Origin: PALSA-1004 sp041483135
Lineage (GTDB): Bacteria; Pseudomonadota; Gammaproteobacteria; Burkholderiales; SG8-41
DNA: 64,000 bases
Assembly: GCA_041483135.1 (NCBI GenBank)
Contig: JBGPFE010000001.1
Span: 1-64,000, forward strand
Direction: 5' to 3'
A program made the position numbers and the translations under genes. Shown one piece after another: positions 1 through 8,447 of this stretch. How positions within the stretch are numbered: the stretch's first letter is position 1; each line of letters begins with the position of its first letter. The notes beneath the pieces are model-generated. The model did no database searches, was not told where the DNA came from, and saw nothing but the letters and a program-made list of their open reading frames with translations.

Positions 1-2
1 GG

Positions 3-95
3 TTATGGAACATCCACTTCGGCCCCGTGCGCCTCGGTGGATTCGACGAACGAGACCTGAAGTCTGGAGAAGACTATTTGACCCTCAAGTTGTAA
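3..95 (+). CDS. C-terminal fragment of an unidentified protein (5' end outside window)
   Basis: Frame 3 is open from the window edge to a TAA at 93-95 and gives about 30 residues ending in GEDYLTLKL. The composition looks like a genuine protein end rather than a GC-rich shadow, and the next gene on the same strand follows closely. I do not recognise the family. By context it could be the last gene before the peptide-type ATPase, but nothing in these residues shows a transporter role. Confidence 0.35.
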   Translation, partial: LWNIHFGPVRLGGFDERDLKSGEDYLTLKL

Positions 96-98
96 CCC

Positions 99-135
99 AT
101 GTCCTTGAACTCGAGTGTTACCAATGTCCTTGACC
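99..135 (+). repeat. Short direct repeat, 12-bp unit, 25-bp period
   Basis: ATGTCCTTGAAC at 99-110 recurs as ATGTCCTTGACC at 124-135. The first copy supplies an in-frame ATG (99) for the following ABC ATPase, but there is no Shine-Dalgarno sequence before it, so I read this as leader sequence. Confidence 0.5.
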
Positions 136-158
136 TGTACAATAGTCGGAGCGGCCAA

Positions 159-1172
159 ATGAATACGCGCGCGACCAGCACCGGCACGCCGCCCGCGAAC
201 GTTTTGCTCGAGGTATCGCATCTGACCAAGCACTACCCGGTGCGCAAGGGCGTGTTCTCGCAGGTGAGCGGCCAGGTGCACGCGGTCGACGACGTGAGCT
301 TCTGGATCGCCGAGAGCGAAACGCTGGGACTCGTCGGTGAAAGCGGCTGCGGCAAATCGACCACCGGCAAGACCATCCTGAAGCTGATCGATCCGACCGC
401 CGGCACCATCGATTGGCGCGGCCGCCGCATCGACCAGTTAAGCGGCGGCGAGATGCGCCCGTATCGCCGCGAGCTGCAGGCGGTGTTCCAGGACCCGTAT
501 TCGTCGCTCAATCCGCGCATGCGCGCCGCGGACATCGTCGCCGAGCCGATCCGCAATTTCGAGTCGGCCGCGAAGGGCGAAATCGACGAGCGCGTGGCGT
601 CGCTGTTCGAGAAGGTCGGCTTGCGTCCCGATCAGATGGTCAAGTACCCGTACGAGTTCTCGGGCGGACAGCGCCAGCGCCTCGGCATCGCGCGGGCCTT
701 GGCGCCCAGGCCGAAACTGATCGTGTGCGACGAGCCGGTGTCGGCGCTCGACGTGTCGGTGCAGGCGCAGGTGATCAATCTGCTGATGGACCTGCAGGAC
801 GAGCTCGGGCTGTCGTACCTGTTCGTCGCGCACGACCTCGCGGTGGTCGAGCACATCAGCCACCGCGTGGCGGTCATGTATCTCGGCAAGATCGTCGAGT
901 TGACCGACAAGCGCTCGCTCTTCACCAACCCCCAGCATCCTTATACCGAGGCGCTGTTGTCGGCGGTGCCGGTGCCGGATCCGACAATTGAGCGCAAGCA
1001 GGTCATTTTGCTGGGCGACGTGCCGAGCCCGATCAAGCCGCCGCCGGGCTGCCGTTTTCACACGCGCTGCCCGTACGCCGAGGAACGCTGCCGGATCGAA
1101 GAGCCAGCGATGAAAGAAGTGCGCCCCGGCCATTTCGCCGCGTGTCATTTGCGCGACGCCGGTAACGCGTAA
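159..1172 (+). CDS. Oligopeptide/dipeptide ABC transporter ATP-binding protein (DppF/OppF type)
   Basis: Cytoplasmic ATPase that powers an inner-membrane peptide or nickel-type importer. The 337 residues hold a Walker A motif (GESGCGKST, about 60-68), the signature SGGQRQRLG near 168, Walker B with IVCDEP near 188, the H-loop VAHD near 224, and a C-terminal oligo_HPY extension with the Cys-containing RFHTRCPYAEERC segment typical of DppD/DppF/OppD/OppF. I prefer ATG 159 because GGAG lies 7 nt upstream; the in-frame ATG at 99 has no ribosome site. No permease or binding-protein gene is visible downstream, so partners would have to lie upstream of the window. Family assignment is firm; substrate is unknown. 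Confidence 0.9.
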   Translation: MNTRATSTGTPPANVLLEVSHLTKHYPVRKGVFSQVSGQVHAVDDVSFWIAESETLGLVGESGCGKSTTGKTILKLIDPTAGTIDWRGRRIDQLSGGEMRPYRRELQAVFQDPYSSLNPRMRAADIVAEPIRNFESAAKGEIDERVASLFEKVGLRPDQMVKYPYEFSGGQRQRLGIARALAPRPKLIVCDEPVSALDVSVQAQVINLLMDLQDELGLSYLFVAHDLAVVEHISHRVAVMYLGKIVELTDKRSLFTNPQHPYTEALLSAVPVPDPTIERKQVILLGDVPSPIKPPPGCRFHTRCPYAEERCRIEEPAMKEVRPGHFAACHLRDAGNA

Positions 1173-1210
1173 AATCTGACATCGATCGATACCGAAATCT
1201 GAAATCCATG

Positions 1211-1240
1211 GTCACCGGGGATACAGAGGTCACAGAGATA
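1211..1240 (+). repeat. Degenerate CACAGAG-type spacer repeat
   Basis: The spacer before the amidase carries a short run of the unit seen again at 50142-50250 (ATACAGAGG, CACAGAG). It is only one arm here; no complementary arm is visible. Confidence 0.45.
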
Positions 1241-1290
1241 AATTCAAAATCAAGAGCGCATTGCGCATTTCATCACGTCAGGAACTCTTA

Positions 1291-2571
1291 ATGGGTGCAT
1301 TAAACACGTTATCGGCAGTCGAGGCGGCGCGCCAGCTCGCCGCGAAGAAGATCACCTCGGAAGCACTGGTGCGCGATTGCCTTGAACGCATTGCGGCGCG
1401 CGAGGGCGAGGTGCGGGCATGGGAGCATCTCGACCGCGAGGCGGCGCTCAAGCAGGCGCGTGCCGCCGATGCCGGACCGGGCCGCGGCCTGCTGCACGGG
1501 CTGCCAATCGGCGTCAAGGATTTGATCGACACGGTCGATATGCCGACCACGTACGGCTCGCCTATCTACGCGGGCCATCGTCCGGCATGGGACGCGCCGT
1601 GCGTCGCGCTGACGCGCGCCGCCGGCGGCATAGTAATCGGCAAGACCGTGTCTACCGAATTCGCGGTGATGCACCCGGGCAAGACGCGCAATCCGCATAA
1701 TCCGGAGCACACGCCGGGCGGGTCGTCCTCCGGCTCGGCGGCGGCGGTCGCCGACTACATGGTGCCGCTCGCATTCGGCACCCAGACCGCGGGCTCGATC
1801 ATCCGGCCGGCGGCGTTCTGCGGCGTCGTCGGCTACAAGCCGAGTTTCGGTTTGATCAGCCGCGTCGGCGTCAAGGCATTGTCCGATACGCTCGATACCG
1901 TCGGCACCCTTGCGCGCACCGTGCCCGATGCCGCGCTGTTTGCTGCCGCGCTCACCGGACGGCATGATTTGCTGGTGGAGAAACCGCTGACCGCCAAGCC
2001 GCGCATCGGCATTTGCCGTACTTACGAATGGAAGCAGGCGCAGCCGGAAACGGTTGCCGCGCTCGAGTCCGCGGCGCAGCGGCTTGCCGCGGCCGGCGCG
2101 CCGGTGCGGGAAGTCAAGCTGCCGCCGACTTACGCGAGCCTGGTGCAGGCGCAGACCGACATCATGTACGTCGAGCAGGCGCAATCGCTCGCCTATGAGC
2201 GGCTCACGCACTGGTCGCAGATCAGCGCGCGGCTGCAGGGCATACTCGAAGCCGGGCTGAAGGTCACGCCCGAGCGCTACGACGCGGCGCAAACGCTGGC
2301 GCGCAACTGCCGCCGTACGTTGGCCGACGTGTTCACCGATTGCGACGTGCTGCTTGCGCCGAGCGCACCCGGTGCCGCGCCCGCGGGACTCGACATGACC
2401 GGCGATCCGGTATTCGACCGCATATGGACGCTGTTGCGCACGCCGTGCGTGAACATTCCGGTTGCATCCGCCGTGAACGGGTTGCCGGTCGGGTTGCAGG
2501 TGATCGGCGCATTCGGCAGCGACGCGCAGACGCTTGCCGTCGCGCATTGGCTGCACCAGACCGTGAAATAA
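1291..2571 (+). CDS. Amidase signature family hydrolase
   Basis: A 426-residue amidase-signature enzyme that hydrolyses a C-N amide bond; the substrate cannot be read from sequence. The Ser-cisSer-Lys triad is visible: Lys76 in GVKDLIDT, the cis-Ser in GGSSSGS (about 145) and the nucleophile Ser169 in GTQTAGSIIRP. The Gly/Ser-rich core is intact and the length is usual for stand-alone amidases. ATG 1291 is chosen over the TTG at 1261 because AGGA stands about 8 nt upstream. It follows the peptide-ABC ATPase on the same strand with about 120 bp between. GatA is unlikely because gatB and gatC are absent. Amide or carbamate catabolism is more likely. Confidence 0.88.
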   Translation: MGALNTLSAVEAARQLAAKKITSEALVRDCLERIAAREGEVRAWEHLDREAALKQARAADAGPGRGLLHGLPIGVKDLIDTVDMPTTYGSPIYAGHRPAWDAPCVALTRAAGGIVIGKTVSTEFAVMHPGKTRNPHNPEHTPGGSSSGSAAAVADYMVPLAFGTQTAGSIIRPAAFCGVVGYKPSFGLISRVGVKALSDTLDTVGTLARTVPDAALFAAALTGRHDLLVEKPLTAKPRIGICRTYEWKQAQPETVAALESAAQRLAAAGAPVREVKLPPTYASLVQAQTDIMYVEQAQSLAYERLTHWSQISARLQGILEAGLKVTPERYDAAQTLARNCRRTLADVFTDCDVLLAPSAPGAAPAGLDMTGDPVFDRIWTLLRTPCVNIPVASAVNGLPVGLQVIGAFGSDAQTLAVAHWLHQTVK

Positions 2572-2669
2572 AGCACACTGCAGCGGAGTTTCGGCGCCGC
2601 GTCCCGCGGTCTCGTCCCGGGTTGATCTCCTTAGGCGTATGCGATAATAGCGCCCGGAAAAGAAAACGC

Positions 2670-3584
2670 ATGACGCGTCAAACTCAAAATATGGCGGTGC
2701 TGTTCGCCGATATCTGCAACAGCACCAAGCTTTACAGCACGCTCGGGGATAACGCTGCGCGCGTCGTCGTCAACGCCTGTCTGTCGTTGATCGGCAACGT
2801 GGTCGAGCGTAACAAGGGGCGCATCGTCAAGACCATCGGCGACGAGGTCATGTGCGTGTTCCGGCGCGCCGATGACGCGGTGCTTGCCGCGAGCGAGATG
2901 CAGTCGCAGGTCGACGCCAAGCGCCCCGGCAAGTACCACGTCCAGATCCACATCGGCCTGCATTACGGGGCGGTGCTGGTCGAAGACAACGACGTCTTCG
3001 GCGATACGGTCAACGCCGCTGCCTACCTGACCGCGGTCGCCGCGGCCGAGCAGATCCTGACAACCGAGGCCACCGAGCGCAATTTGACGCCGGAGCTGAA
3101 GGCCAATGTGCGGCCGGTGTTCAAGGCGGTGCTGAAAGGCAGTACCGACGAATCCACCGTCTATCAGGTGGTCTGGCACCAGAACACCGCGGAGCTCACC
3201 GACGTCAACCTGCGCTCGCACAAGATGATTCCGGGCGACGAAGGCAGCCTGCTGGTCGCGCACCGCAACCTGACGCTGCGCCTCGATCAGAGCCGGCCCA
3301 ATATCACGATCGGCCGCGGCGAAGACTGCGATCTGGTGGTGCCGGAGAAACTCGCTTCACGCAAGCACGTCAGCATCCGCCTGCTGCGCACGCACTTTTA
3401 TCTGGTCGACAGCAGTCTCAACGGCACGTTCGTCACGCTCGAGAGCGGGGAAGAAGTGCACGTGCTGCGCGGGGAGTTGTTGCTCGACAGCTCGGGTAAA
3501 TTGACGCTCGGGCGCAGCGCCCGCGAGGGCGCGACCGAAGTCATCACCTTCACCCGCGACCGGCGCTCGTTGTTTCGGGTCTAG
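2670..3584 (+). CDS. Class III nucleotidyl cyclase homology domain fused to FHA domain
   Basis: 304 residues. Residues about 7-165 are a class III adenylate/guanylate cyclase domain: metal Asp14 in LFADICNST, Lys54 and Asp58 in VKTIGDEVM, and Asn115 in FGDTVN. The transition-state Arg normally four residues after that Asn is Tyr119 here (NAAAY), so turnover may be weak or absent. Residues about 205-285 are an FHA phosphothreonine-binding domain with TIGRGEDCD, SRKHVSI and NGTF. No membrane segment is visible, so the protein is cytosolic. ATG 2670 is chosen because the cyclase fold starts at once; the long upstream extension is antisense-like and overlaps the amidase. Likely a signalling protein recruited to a phosphorylated partner. 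Confidence 0.85.
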   Translation: MTRQTQNMAVLFADICNSTKLYSTLGDNAARVVVNACLSLIGNVVERNKGRIVKTIGDEVMCVFRRADDAVLAASEMQSQVDAKRPGKYHVQIHIGLHYGAVLVEDNDVFGDTVNAAAYLTAVAAAEQILTTEATERNLTPELKANVRPVFKAVLKGSTDESTVYQVVWHQNTAELTDVNLRSHKMIPGDEGSLLVAHRNLTLRLDQSRPNITIGRGEDCDLVVPEKLASRKHVSIRLLRTHFYLVDSSLNGTFVTLESGEEVHVLRGELLLDSSGKLTLGRSAREGATEVITFTRDRRSLFRV

Positions 3585-3596
3585 CGGCGGTGAATG

Positions 3597-3720
3597 GCGA
3601 ATAGGCAATAGAGAATAGACGAGACCGGACCGGTCACCATTTACCGTTCACGATTTACGCTTCACGCGTATGCTCCTCGCTTACCGCTTACCGCTTACCG
3701 CTTACCGCTTACCGCTTACC
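3597..3720. repeat. Spacer with complementary tandem arms; six perfect CGCTTAC heptamers at the end
   Basis: After the cyclase stop, units like GAATGGC, GAATAGG and GAGAATAG are followed by the complementary flavour (TTTACCG, TTCACG, TTTACGC, TTCACGC), then exactly six tandem CGCTTAC copies at 3678-3719. The heptamer array contains the stop codon and last codons of the convergent gene at 3709. Confidence 0.8.
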
Positions 3721-4596
3721 CGCCGGCGTATCCGCGAGCAGCCTCACGACGTCCTTGCCGCCGCGCGACTTGTCGCGGTTTTCCGGCGTTTCCTTGCCGA
3801 GTGCGGTGCCGGCAACGAATCCGTACATGTCGGCAGTTCCCTGGAACATGCGCGGCGTCAGGCCGACTGATTCGAAAGTCTTGGCGATCTCGAGCATTTC
3901 CGGCACCCAGCGGTAGGCCTTGGGCGGCATCACCGGCAGCGCGCCGATGATCCAGTCGTAGACCTCGCGGCGGCTTGCCTTGAGTTGCGTCTCCAGCAGG
4001 GCGTCGACGCCGAGCCGGCGCGCGGCGACCAGCACCTCGAGCGCCATCGCCTGCAGCCCCTTGTTGAACGCGCCGTAGCACATCTTGATCGCGCTGGCGT
4101 CGCCGATGCGCCCGCTCATCACCGTCACGTTGATTTGCGGCGTAGCGAGCTGCTCGAGCGCCTTCGCTTCGGGGCCCGAGACATAGAGCCACATTTTAGC
4201 GGTGCCGCGCGGCGGCGGCCCAATGATGCCGCCATCGGCGCAGCGCCCGCCGGCGGCAGTGATTCTGGCGTCGATCGTCTGCATGGTCACGGGCGAGATC
4301 GCGTTGCAGTCGACGAACAGCGGCTTGCGCTGGTTGGCGGCGAGTGCCTGCGCGACCTCGGTGGCGAAGTCCAGCGCGGCGCCGGGGTTCATGACCGACA
4401 GGATGACCTCGCAGGTTTCGGTCAGCTGGGCGATCGAGCCGACGTCGGTCAGTCCGGCCTGCCTGGCGAGTTCCCGGCTCCGCGCGCTGCGCTTGTCGAG
4501 CGCAGTGCGGACGTTGAATCCCTTGTTCTTGAGTTGCTGCGCGACGGCCTGTCCCATGTCGCCGGGACTCATGACGCCGATGTTTTCGATTTTCAT
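3709..4596 (-). CDS. NAD(P)-dependent oxidoreductase, 6-phosphogluconate/3-hydroxyisobutyrate dehydrogenase-like
   Basis: 295 residues. An N-terminal Rossmann fold with GVMSPGDMG marks the beta-hydroxyacid dehydrogenase superfamily. The C-terminal half resembles DUF1932 (a phosphogluconate-dehydrogenase-like C-terminal domain), with a conserved KMCYGAFNKG segment holding the likely catalytic Lys. It probably oxidises or reduces a small beta-hydroxyacid; the substrate is unknown. ATG 4596 has GGAG about 8 nt upstream. The C-terminal GKR and the stop codon lie inside a perfect heptamer array, so the protein end appears shaped by repeat expansion. Divergent from the MFS gene, convergent with the cyclase-FHA gene. 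Confidence 0.8.
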   Translation of the reverse strand: MKIENIGVMSPGDMGQAVAQQLKNKGFNVRTALDKRSARSRELARQAGLTDVGSIAQLTETCEVILSVMNPGAALDFATEVAQALAANQRKPLFVDCNAISPVTMQTIDARITAAGGRCADGGIIGPPPRGTAKMWLYVSGPEAKALEQLATPQINVTVMSGRIGDASAIKMCYGAFNKGLQAMALEVLVAARRLGVDALLETQLKASRREVYDWIIGALPVMPPKAYRWVPEMLEIAKTFESVGLTPRMFQGTADMYGFVAGTALGKETPENRDKSRGGKDVVRLLADTPAGKR

Positions 4597-4753
4597 GCAC
4601 TGATCTCCCGATTGCGGCGAGCGGCGCGAATGCGCGCCCGATCAAAGATTCTACCTTACGTCAGGCGGCATGTGACTCCGGCCGCACGATCGGCATGGTT
4701 TACAATCGCGGTTGACGTTCATCGGCGCGGCAGACGGCCGCCACAGGGATTCC

Positions 4754-5902
4754 ATGGGTTTCTACGTCATCGTCGCCCTGACGGTGCTCAATCATATTGC
4801 CTACAAGGGCAGCAAGATGCTGATTTCCCTGTACGCGATAGAACTCGGCGCCAATCCTTTCAGCATCGGCATTCTGTACTCGCTGTATTCGTTTTTCTCG
4901 CTGTTTCTCGCGCTCTACGCGGGCCGGCTGTCCGACCGGCTCGGCCCGCGCATGCCGATGCTGCTGGGCTCGCTGGGTCTCGGATGCGGATTGCTGCTGC
5001 CGTACCTGTTGCCGCGGCTGGCGGCGCTCTTCGTGTCGGCAACGCTGATCGGCACGTTATATATTTTTTACACGGTATCGGCGCAGCACGTGATCGGGAC
5101 TTTCGGCGCGGGCCATGAGCGCACGCGCAATTTCGGAATCTACAGCCTCGGCGTCGCGTTGACGTCGCTGCTGGGGCCGACCGTGACGGGATTTTTGATC
5201 GATTTCGCCGGGCATCAGTCGACTTATCTGATGCTGGCGCTTTTCACGGTGGGGCCCGTGGTGTTTTTGCTGTTTTGCTCGCGCAGTCTGCCGCGTGCAG
5301 CCGCAGAGGTCGAGCGGGGAGAACATCGCACGATGGACCTGGTCAGGAACGTGCCGTTGCGCCGCGCGCTCATCGCCGCCGGCATCATCGAAACCGGGGG
5401 CGAGCTGTATAATTTTTACATGCCGATCTACGGTCACTCGGTCGGGCTGCCGGCATCGCTGATCGGCATCATCATAGGCACCTATGCGGTCGCGATGCTG
5501 CTGGCGCGCATCGTGATGCCGGCATTGGTCAGGAAAAGCAGCGAAGAAATGGTGTTGTTCGGCTCGCTCAGCCTCGCGGCGGCGGCCTGCGTGCTGTTTC
5601 CGTTTGTCGCCAGCGTTTACATGCTGGCCGCCATCTCATTCACGCTCGGGCTGGGGTTGGGCTGCTGCGCTCCGGTGTCGCTGATCATCACTTATAACCG
5701 GGCGCCCGACGGACGCACCGGCGAGGCAATGGGATTGCGCCAGGGCGTCAACAAATTTACCGAAGCGATGGTGCCGCTGGTATTCGGTTCGCTCGGTAGC
5801 GCGTTCGGCCTCGGTCCGGCATTCTGGATGGACGCCATCCTGCTCGCAGGCGGCGCGTTCATCATGAAGACCGATGCGCGGTTGCGCGTGCGCGCGCAGT
5901 AG
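4754..5902 (+). CDS. Major facilitator superfamily transporter
   Basis: 382 residues with about 12 hydrophobic helices. The MFS loop 2-3 signature is recognisable as GRLSDRLGPRMP. The inner-membrane location is clear; the substrate is not. I start at ATG 4754, preceded by AGGGA, rather than the upstream TTG at 4712, because the first helix (FYVIVALTVLNHIAY) begins immediately. It is divergent from the dehydrogenase at 4596 and ends 6 bp from the convergent small membrane protein. A drug or sugar efflux carrier is possible. Confidence 0.85.
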   Translation: MGFYVIVALTVLNHIAYKGSKMLISLYAIELGANPFSIGILYSLYSFFSLFLALYAGRLSDRLGPRMPMLLGSLGLGCGLLLPYLLPRLAALFVSATLIGTLYIFYTVSAQHVIGTFGAGHERTRNFGIYSLGVALTSLLGPTVTGFLIDFAGHQSTYLMLALFTVGPVVFLLFCSRSLPRAAAEVERGEHRTMDLVRNVPLRRALIAAGIIETGGELYNFYMPIYGHSVGLPASLIGIIIGTYAVAMLLARIVMPALVRKSSEEMVLFGSLSLAAAACVLFPFVASVYMLAAISFTLGLGLGCCAPVSLIITYNRAPDGRTGEAMGLRQGVNKFTEAMVPLVFGSLGSAFGLGPAFWMDAILLAGGAFIMKTDARLRVRAQ

Positions 5903-5908
5903 ATGCCC

Positions 5909-6340
5909 TCAGGATCGTGAACGCCGGTGCCGGTAGAGCCAGCCTGCCGCATACAGCAGGGCGAGTGGCAAGCCCCAGGCGAGCAAATACGAAAGTATGA
6001 CCTTGCCGTGTGCGAGTGCGGCATCGCGCCTGAAATCGAGCTCGATCTGCTCGGCGAGCGCGCCATGCTTCATGCGCACGCGGTCGAACAGTTGATCGGT
6101 GTCGAGCAGGAACGATGCGAAGCGGGTCCATGCCTGCGGCGTGCCGCGGTAAGCGGGATCCGTTTCCCACAGGCTGTAGCTCACGATCAGCTGCACGCGC
6201 AGCGCGCGTCCCACCTGCTGCGAGTCCTGGTACGCGTAATAGGCAGTGGGCAGAAGCGACGCGATCGCGAGCGCCAGCCACGCCCATTGCCACCAGGCGA
6301 GGGCGGGGATCGCTCGGCGGCTGGTCGCGGCGGTTTTCAT
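5909..6340 (-). CDS. Hypothetical membrane protein with two predicted helices
   Basis: 143 residues, family not recognised. A short basic N-terminus leads into a Trp-rich helix (about 15-35), then a soluble middle of roughly 75 residues rich in Arg, Asp and Gln, then a second helix (about 113-132) and a basic tail RHRRSRS. This topology would place the middle domain in the periplasm with both ends in the cytoplasm. No strong ribosome site precedes ATG 6340. The gene is convergent with and only 6 bp from the MFS stop. Codon use matches its neighbours, so I think it is real. Confidence 0.6.
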   Translation of the reverse strand: MKTAATSRRAIPALAWWQWAWLALAIASLLPTAYYAYQDSQQVGRALRVQLIVSYSLWETDPAYRGTPQAWTRFASFLLDTDQLFDRVRMKHGALAEQIELDFRRDAALAHGKVILSYLLAWGLPLALLYAAGWLYRHRRSRS

Positions 6341-6567
6341 GCGGGGATGATAGCATCGCTATCGAGCGTGCAAGGGCCCTGTAGCGGGTCTGCGCAGGCC
6401 GGCGCAAGTGGATTGCCGATGCATGTTTTTCCCGATTGACTGATATCGGTAATTGATGGAAGGCCATGATGTTACGGTCGTTATTTGTGGTCTCAAGTAC
6501 AATCTGCAACAGCTGCCGGGAGCGGTGCCGTATACAGCTTCGACTGCTTGAACCCTTGGCCCGAAAA

Positions 6568-7524
6568 ATGAAAATTCTCCCAACCCTTGCCGCGCTTGCC
6601 ATCGTTGCCGCGCTCGGCGCTTGTGGTGACCGTGCCGATGGGACGTTTCAGGGTTACGCCGAAGGCGAGTACGTGCGCGTTGCCGCGCCGTTTGCCGGCA
6701 ATCTGCTGAAGCTGCAGGTCAAGCGCGGCAGCCAGGTCAGCGCCGGCGACCCGTTGTTTACGCTGGAGCAGGAGAACGAGGCAGCGGCGCGGCGAGAGGC
6801 GGAGGAGCGGCTGCGCAACAACGAGGCGCAGCTCGCCGATCTCAGGAAAAGCAAGCGTCCGACGGAAATCGATGCGGTCAGGGCGCAGCTCGAGCAGGCG
6901 CGCGCGAGCCTCAAGCTGTCGGAGGTCAATCTCAGGCGCCAGGAACAGCTGGTCGCGGCCAATTTCGTATCGAAGGAGAGAGTCGACGAGGCGCGCGCGG
7001 GCTTCGAACGCGATAAAGCGCATGTGGCCGAACTCGAAGCGCTGCTCGCGACCGCGGGCCTGGCTGCCCGCCAGGATGAGATCCGTGCCGCTGAATACAA
7101 TGCGGCGGCGGCGCGCGCCGCGCTGGCACAGGCCGACTGGAAGCTCGCGCAGAAAACCGTGCAGGCGCCGGTGGCGGGACTCGTCAACGACACCAATTAC
7201 GTGCTCGGCGAATGGGTGCCGGCGGGCTCGCCGGTCGTTTCAATGCTGCCGCCGCAAAACATCAAGGTGCGTTTTTTCGTGCCGGAAACCGCGCTGGGCG
7301 CGATCAAGGTCGGTCAGCAGGTCAGCGTGCGCTGCGACGGCTGCAGCGCGCCGATCACGGCGCAGATCAGTTTCATTTCACCGCAGGCGGAATTTACGCC
7401 GCCGGTGATTTACAGCCGGGAGACGCGCGCCAAACTCGTCTATCTGATCGAGGCGCGTTCGACGCCCGAGGACGCAGTCAAGCTGCGGCCCGGCCAGCCG
7501 GTCGAAGTGAGACCCGCGCCGTGA
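6568..7524 (+). CDS. HlyD/membrane-fusion lipoprotein of an ABC efflux system
   Basis: Periplasmic adaptor of 318 residues. A lipoprotein signal peptide ends in the lipobox LGAC (Cys about 19). The beta-barrel and lipoyl half-motif (YVRVAAPFAGNLLKLQVKRG) is followed by a long alpha-helical hairpin rich in Glu, Arg and Ala (about 70-195), then the returning lipoyl half with KTVQAPVAGLV. ATG 6568 is chosen because it starts the signal peptide; the longer frame from 6466 lacks one. The GTG start of the ATPase overlaps its stop, so the three genes form an operon resembling YhiI/RbbA/YhhJ or YbhG/F/S/R. Confidence 0.88.
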   Translation: MKILPTLAALAIVAALGACGDRADGTFQGYAEGEYVRVAAPFAGNLLKLQVKRGSQVSAGDPLFTLEQENEAAARREAEERLRNNEAQLADLRKSKRPTEIDAVRAQLEQARASLKLSEVNLRRQEQLVAANFVSKERVDEARAGFERDKAHVAELEALLATAGLAARQDEIRAAEYNAAAARAALAQADWKLAQKTVQAPVAGLVNDTNYVLGEWVPAGSPVVSMLPPQNIKVRFFVPETALGAIKVGQQVSVRCDGCSAPITAQISFISPQAEFTPPVIYSRETRAKLVYLIEARSTPEDAVKLRPGQPVEVRPAP

Positions 7525-8447
7525 CCGCTGCAGTGATCGACGTCGAGGGGCTGACCAAGAGCTTTGACGGCAAGCGCGTCGTCGATGATTTTGCGCTCCG
7601 CGTCGAGCGCGGCCAGATTTTCGGTTTTCTCGGCCCCAACGGCAGCGGCAAGACCACCACGATACGCATGCTGTGCGGGCTGCTGACGCCGGATGCCGGG
7701 CGCGGCACCTGCCTCGGTCACGACATCATCCGCGAATCGGTGCAGATCAAGCGCGAAGTCGGCTACATGACGCAGCGCTTCAGCCTGTACGAGGATTTGA
7801 GCATCCGCGAGAACCTCGATTTCATCGCGCGCGTCTATGCAGTGCCCGACCGCAAGCAGGCGGTCGAGGCGGCGCTCGAGCGCCTCGGGCTCGCCAACCG
7901 CAGCCATCAGCTCGCCGGCCAGCTGTCGGGCGGCTGGAAACAGCGGCTCGCGCTCGCCGCGTGCCTGTTGCACTCGCCCCGATTGCTGCTCCTCGACGAG
8001 CCGACCGCCGGCGTCGATCCCAAGGCGCGGCGCGAATTCTGGGACCAGATTCACGAGCTCGCGGCCGAGGGCATCACGGTGCTGGTCAGCACGCACTACA
8101 TGGACGAAGCCGAACGTTGCCACCGGCTTGCCTATATCGCCTACGGCAAGCTGCTGGTCGCCGGCACCGCGGCCGAGGTCGTCGCGCGTTCGCGGCTTGC
8201 GACCTGGTCGGTGAGCGGGCCCGATTTGTTCAGCCTCGCATCGAAGCTGCGGCGCCTGCCGGCGATCGCGATGGTGGTGCCGTTCGGCAGCACGCTGCAC
8301 GTGAGCGGCATCGACGCGGCCGGACTCGATGCGGCGCTGGCGCCTTTCCAGACGCAGCCCGGCCTTGACTGGCAGCGCGCGCAACCCGGGCTCGAAGACG
8401 TGTTCATCCGCATGATGGACAGCGTGCAGGACAACTTCAACCAATGA
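7521..8447 (+). CDS. ABC-2 type efflux ATP-binding protein
   Basis: 308-residue cytoplasmic ATPase of the CcmA/DrrA class. Walker A is GPNGSGKTT (about 40), the signature is LSGGWKQRL (about 140) and Walker B is LLLLDEPTAGVDP. The C-terminal part after the ATPase core (about 215-308) is the regulatory extension seen in DrrA-like proteins. It starts with GTG overlapping the adaptor stop (GTGA) and its own stop overlaps the permease ATG (ATGA), so translation is coupled. There is one ATPase domain and not the two of E. coli YbhF/RbbA, so the pump would need a dimer. Confidence 0.9.
   Translation: MTAAVIDVEGLTKSFDGKRVVDDFALRVERGQIFGFLGPNGSGKTTTIRMLCGLLTPDAGRGTCLGHDIIRESVQIKREVGYMTQRFSLYEDLSIRENLDFIARVYAVPDRKQAVEAALERLGLANRSHQLAGQLSGGWKQRLALAACLLHSPRLLLLDEPTAGVDPKARREFWDQIHELAAEGITVLVSTHYMDEAERCHRLAYIAYGKLLVAGTAAEVVARSRLATWSVSGPDLFSLASKLRRLPAIAMVVPFGSTLHVSGIDAAGLDAALAPFQTQPGLDWQRAQPGLEDVFIRMMDSVQDNFNQ

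Noticed and set aside
3678..3719. Tandem heptamers as a CRISPR array
   Set aside because: Units are 7 bp with no spacers. There are no cas genes in the window.
4712..4753. TTG 4712 as MFS start
   Set aside because: ATG 4754 has a ribosome site and begins the first helix; the extra 14 residues look non-coding.
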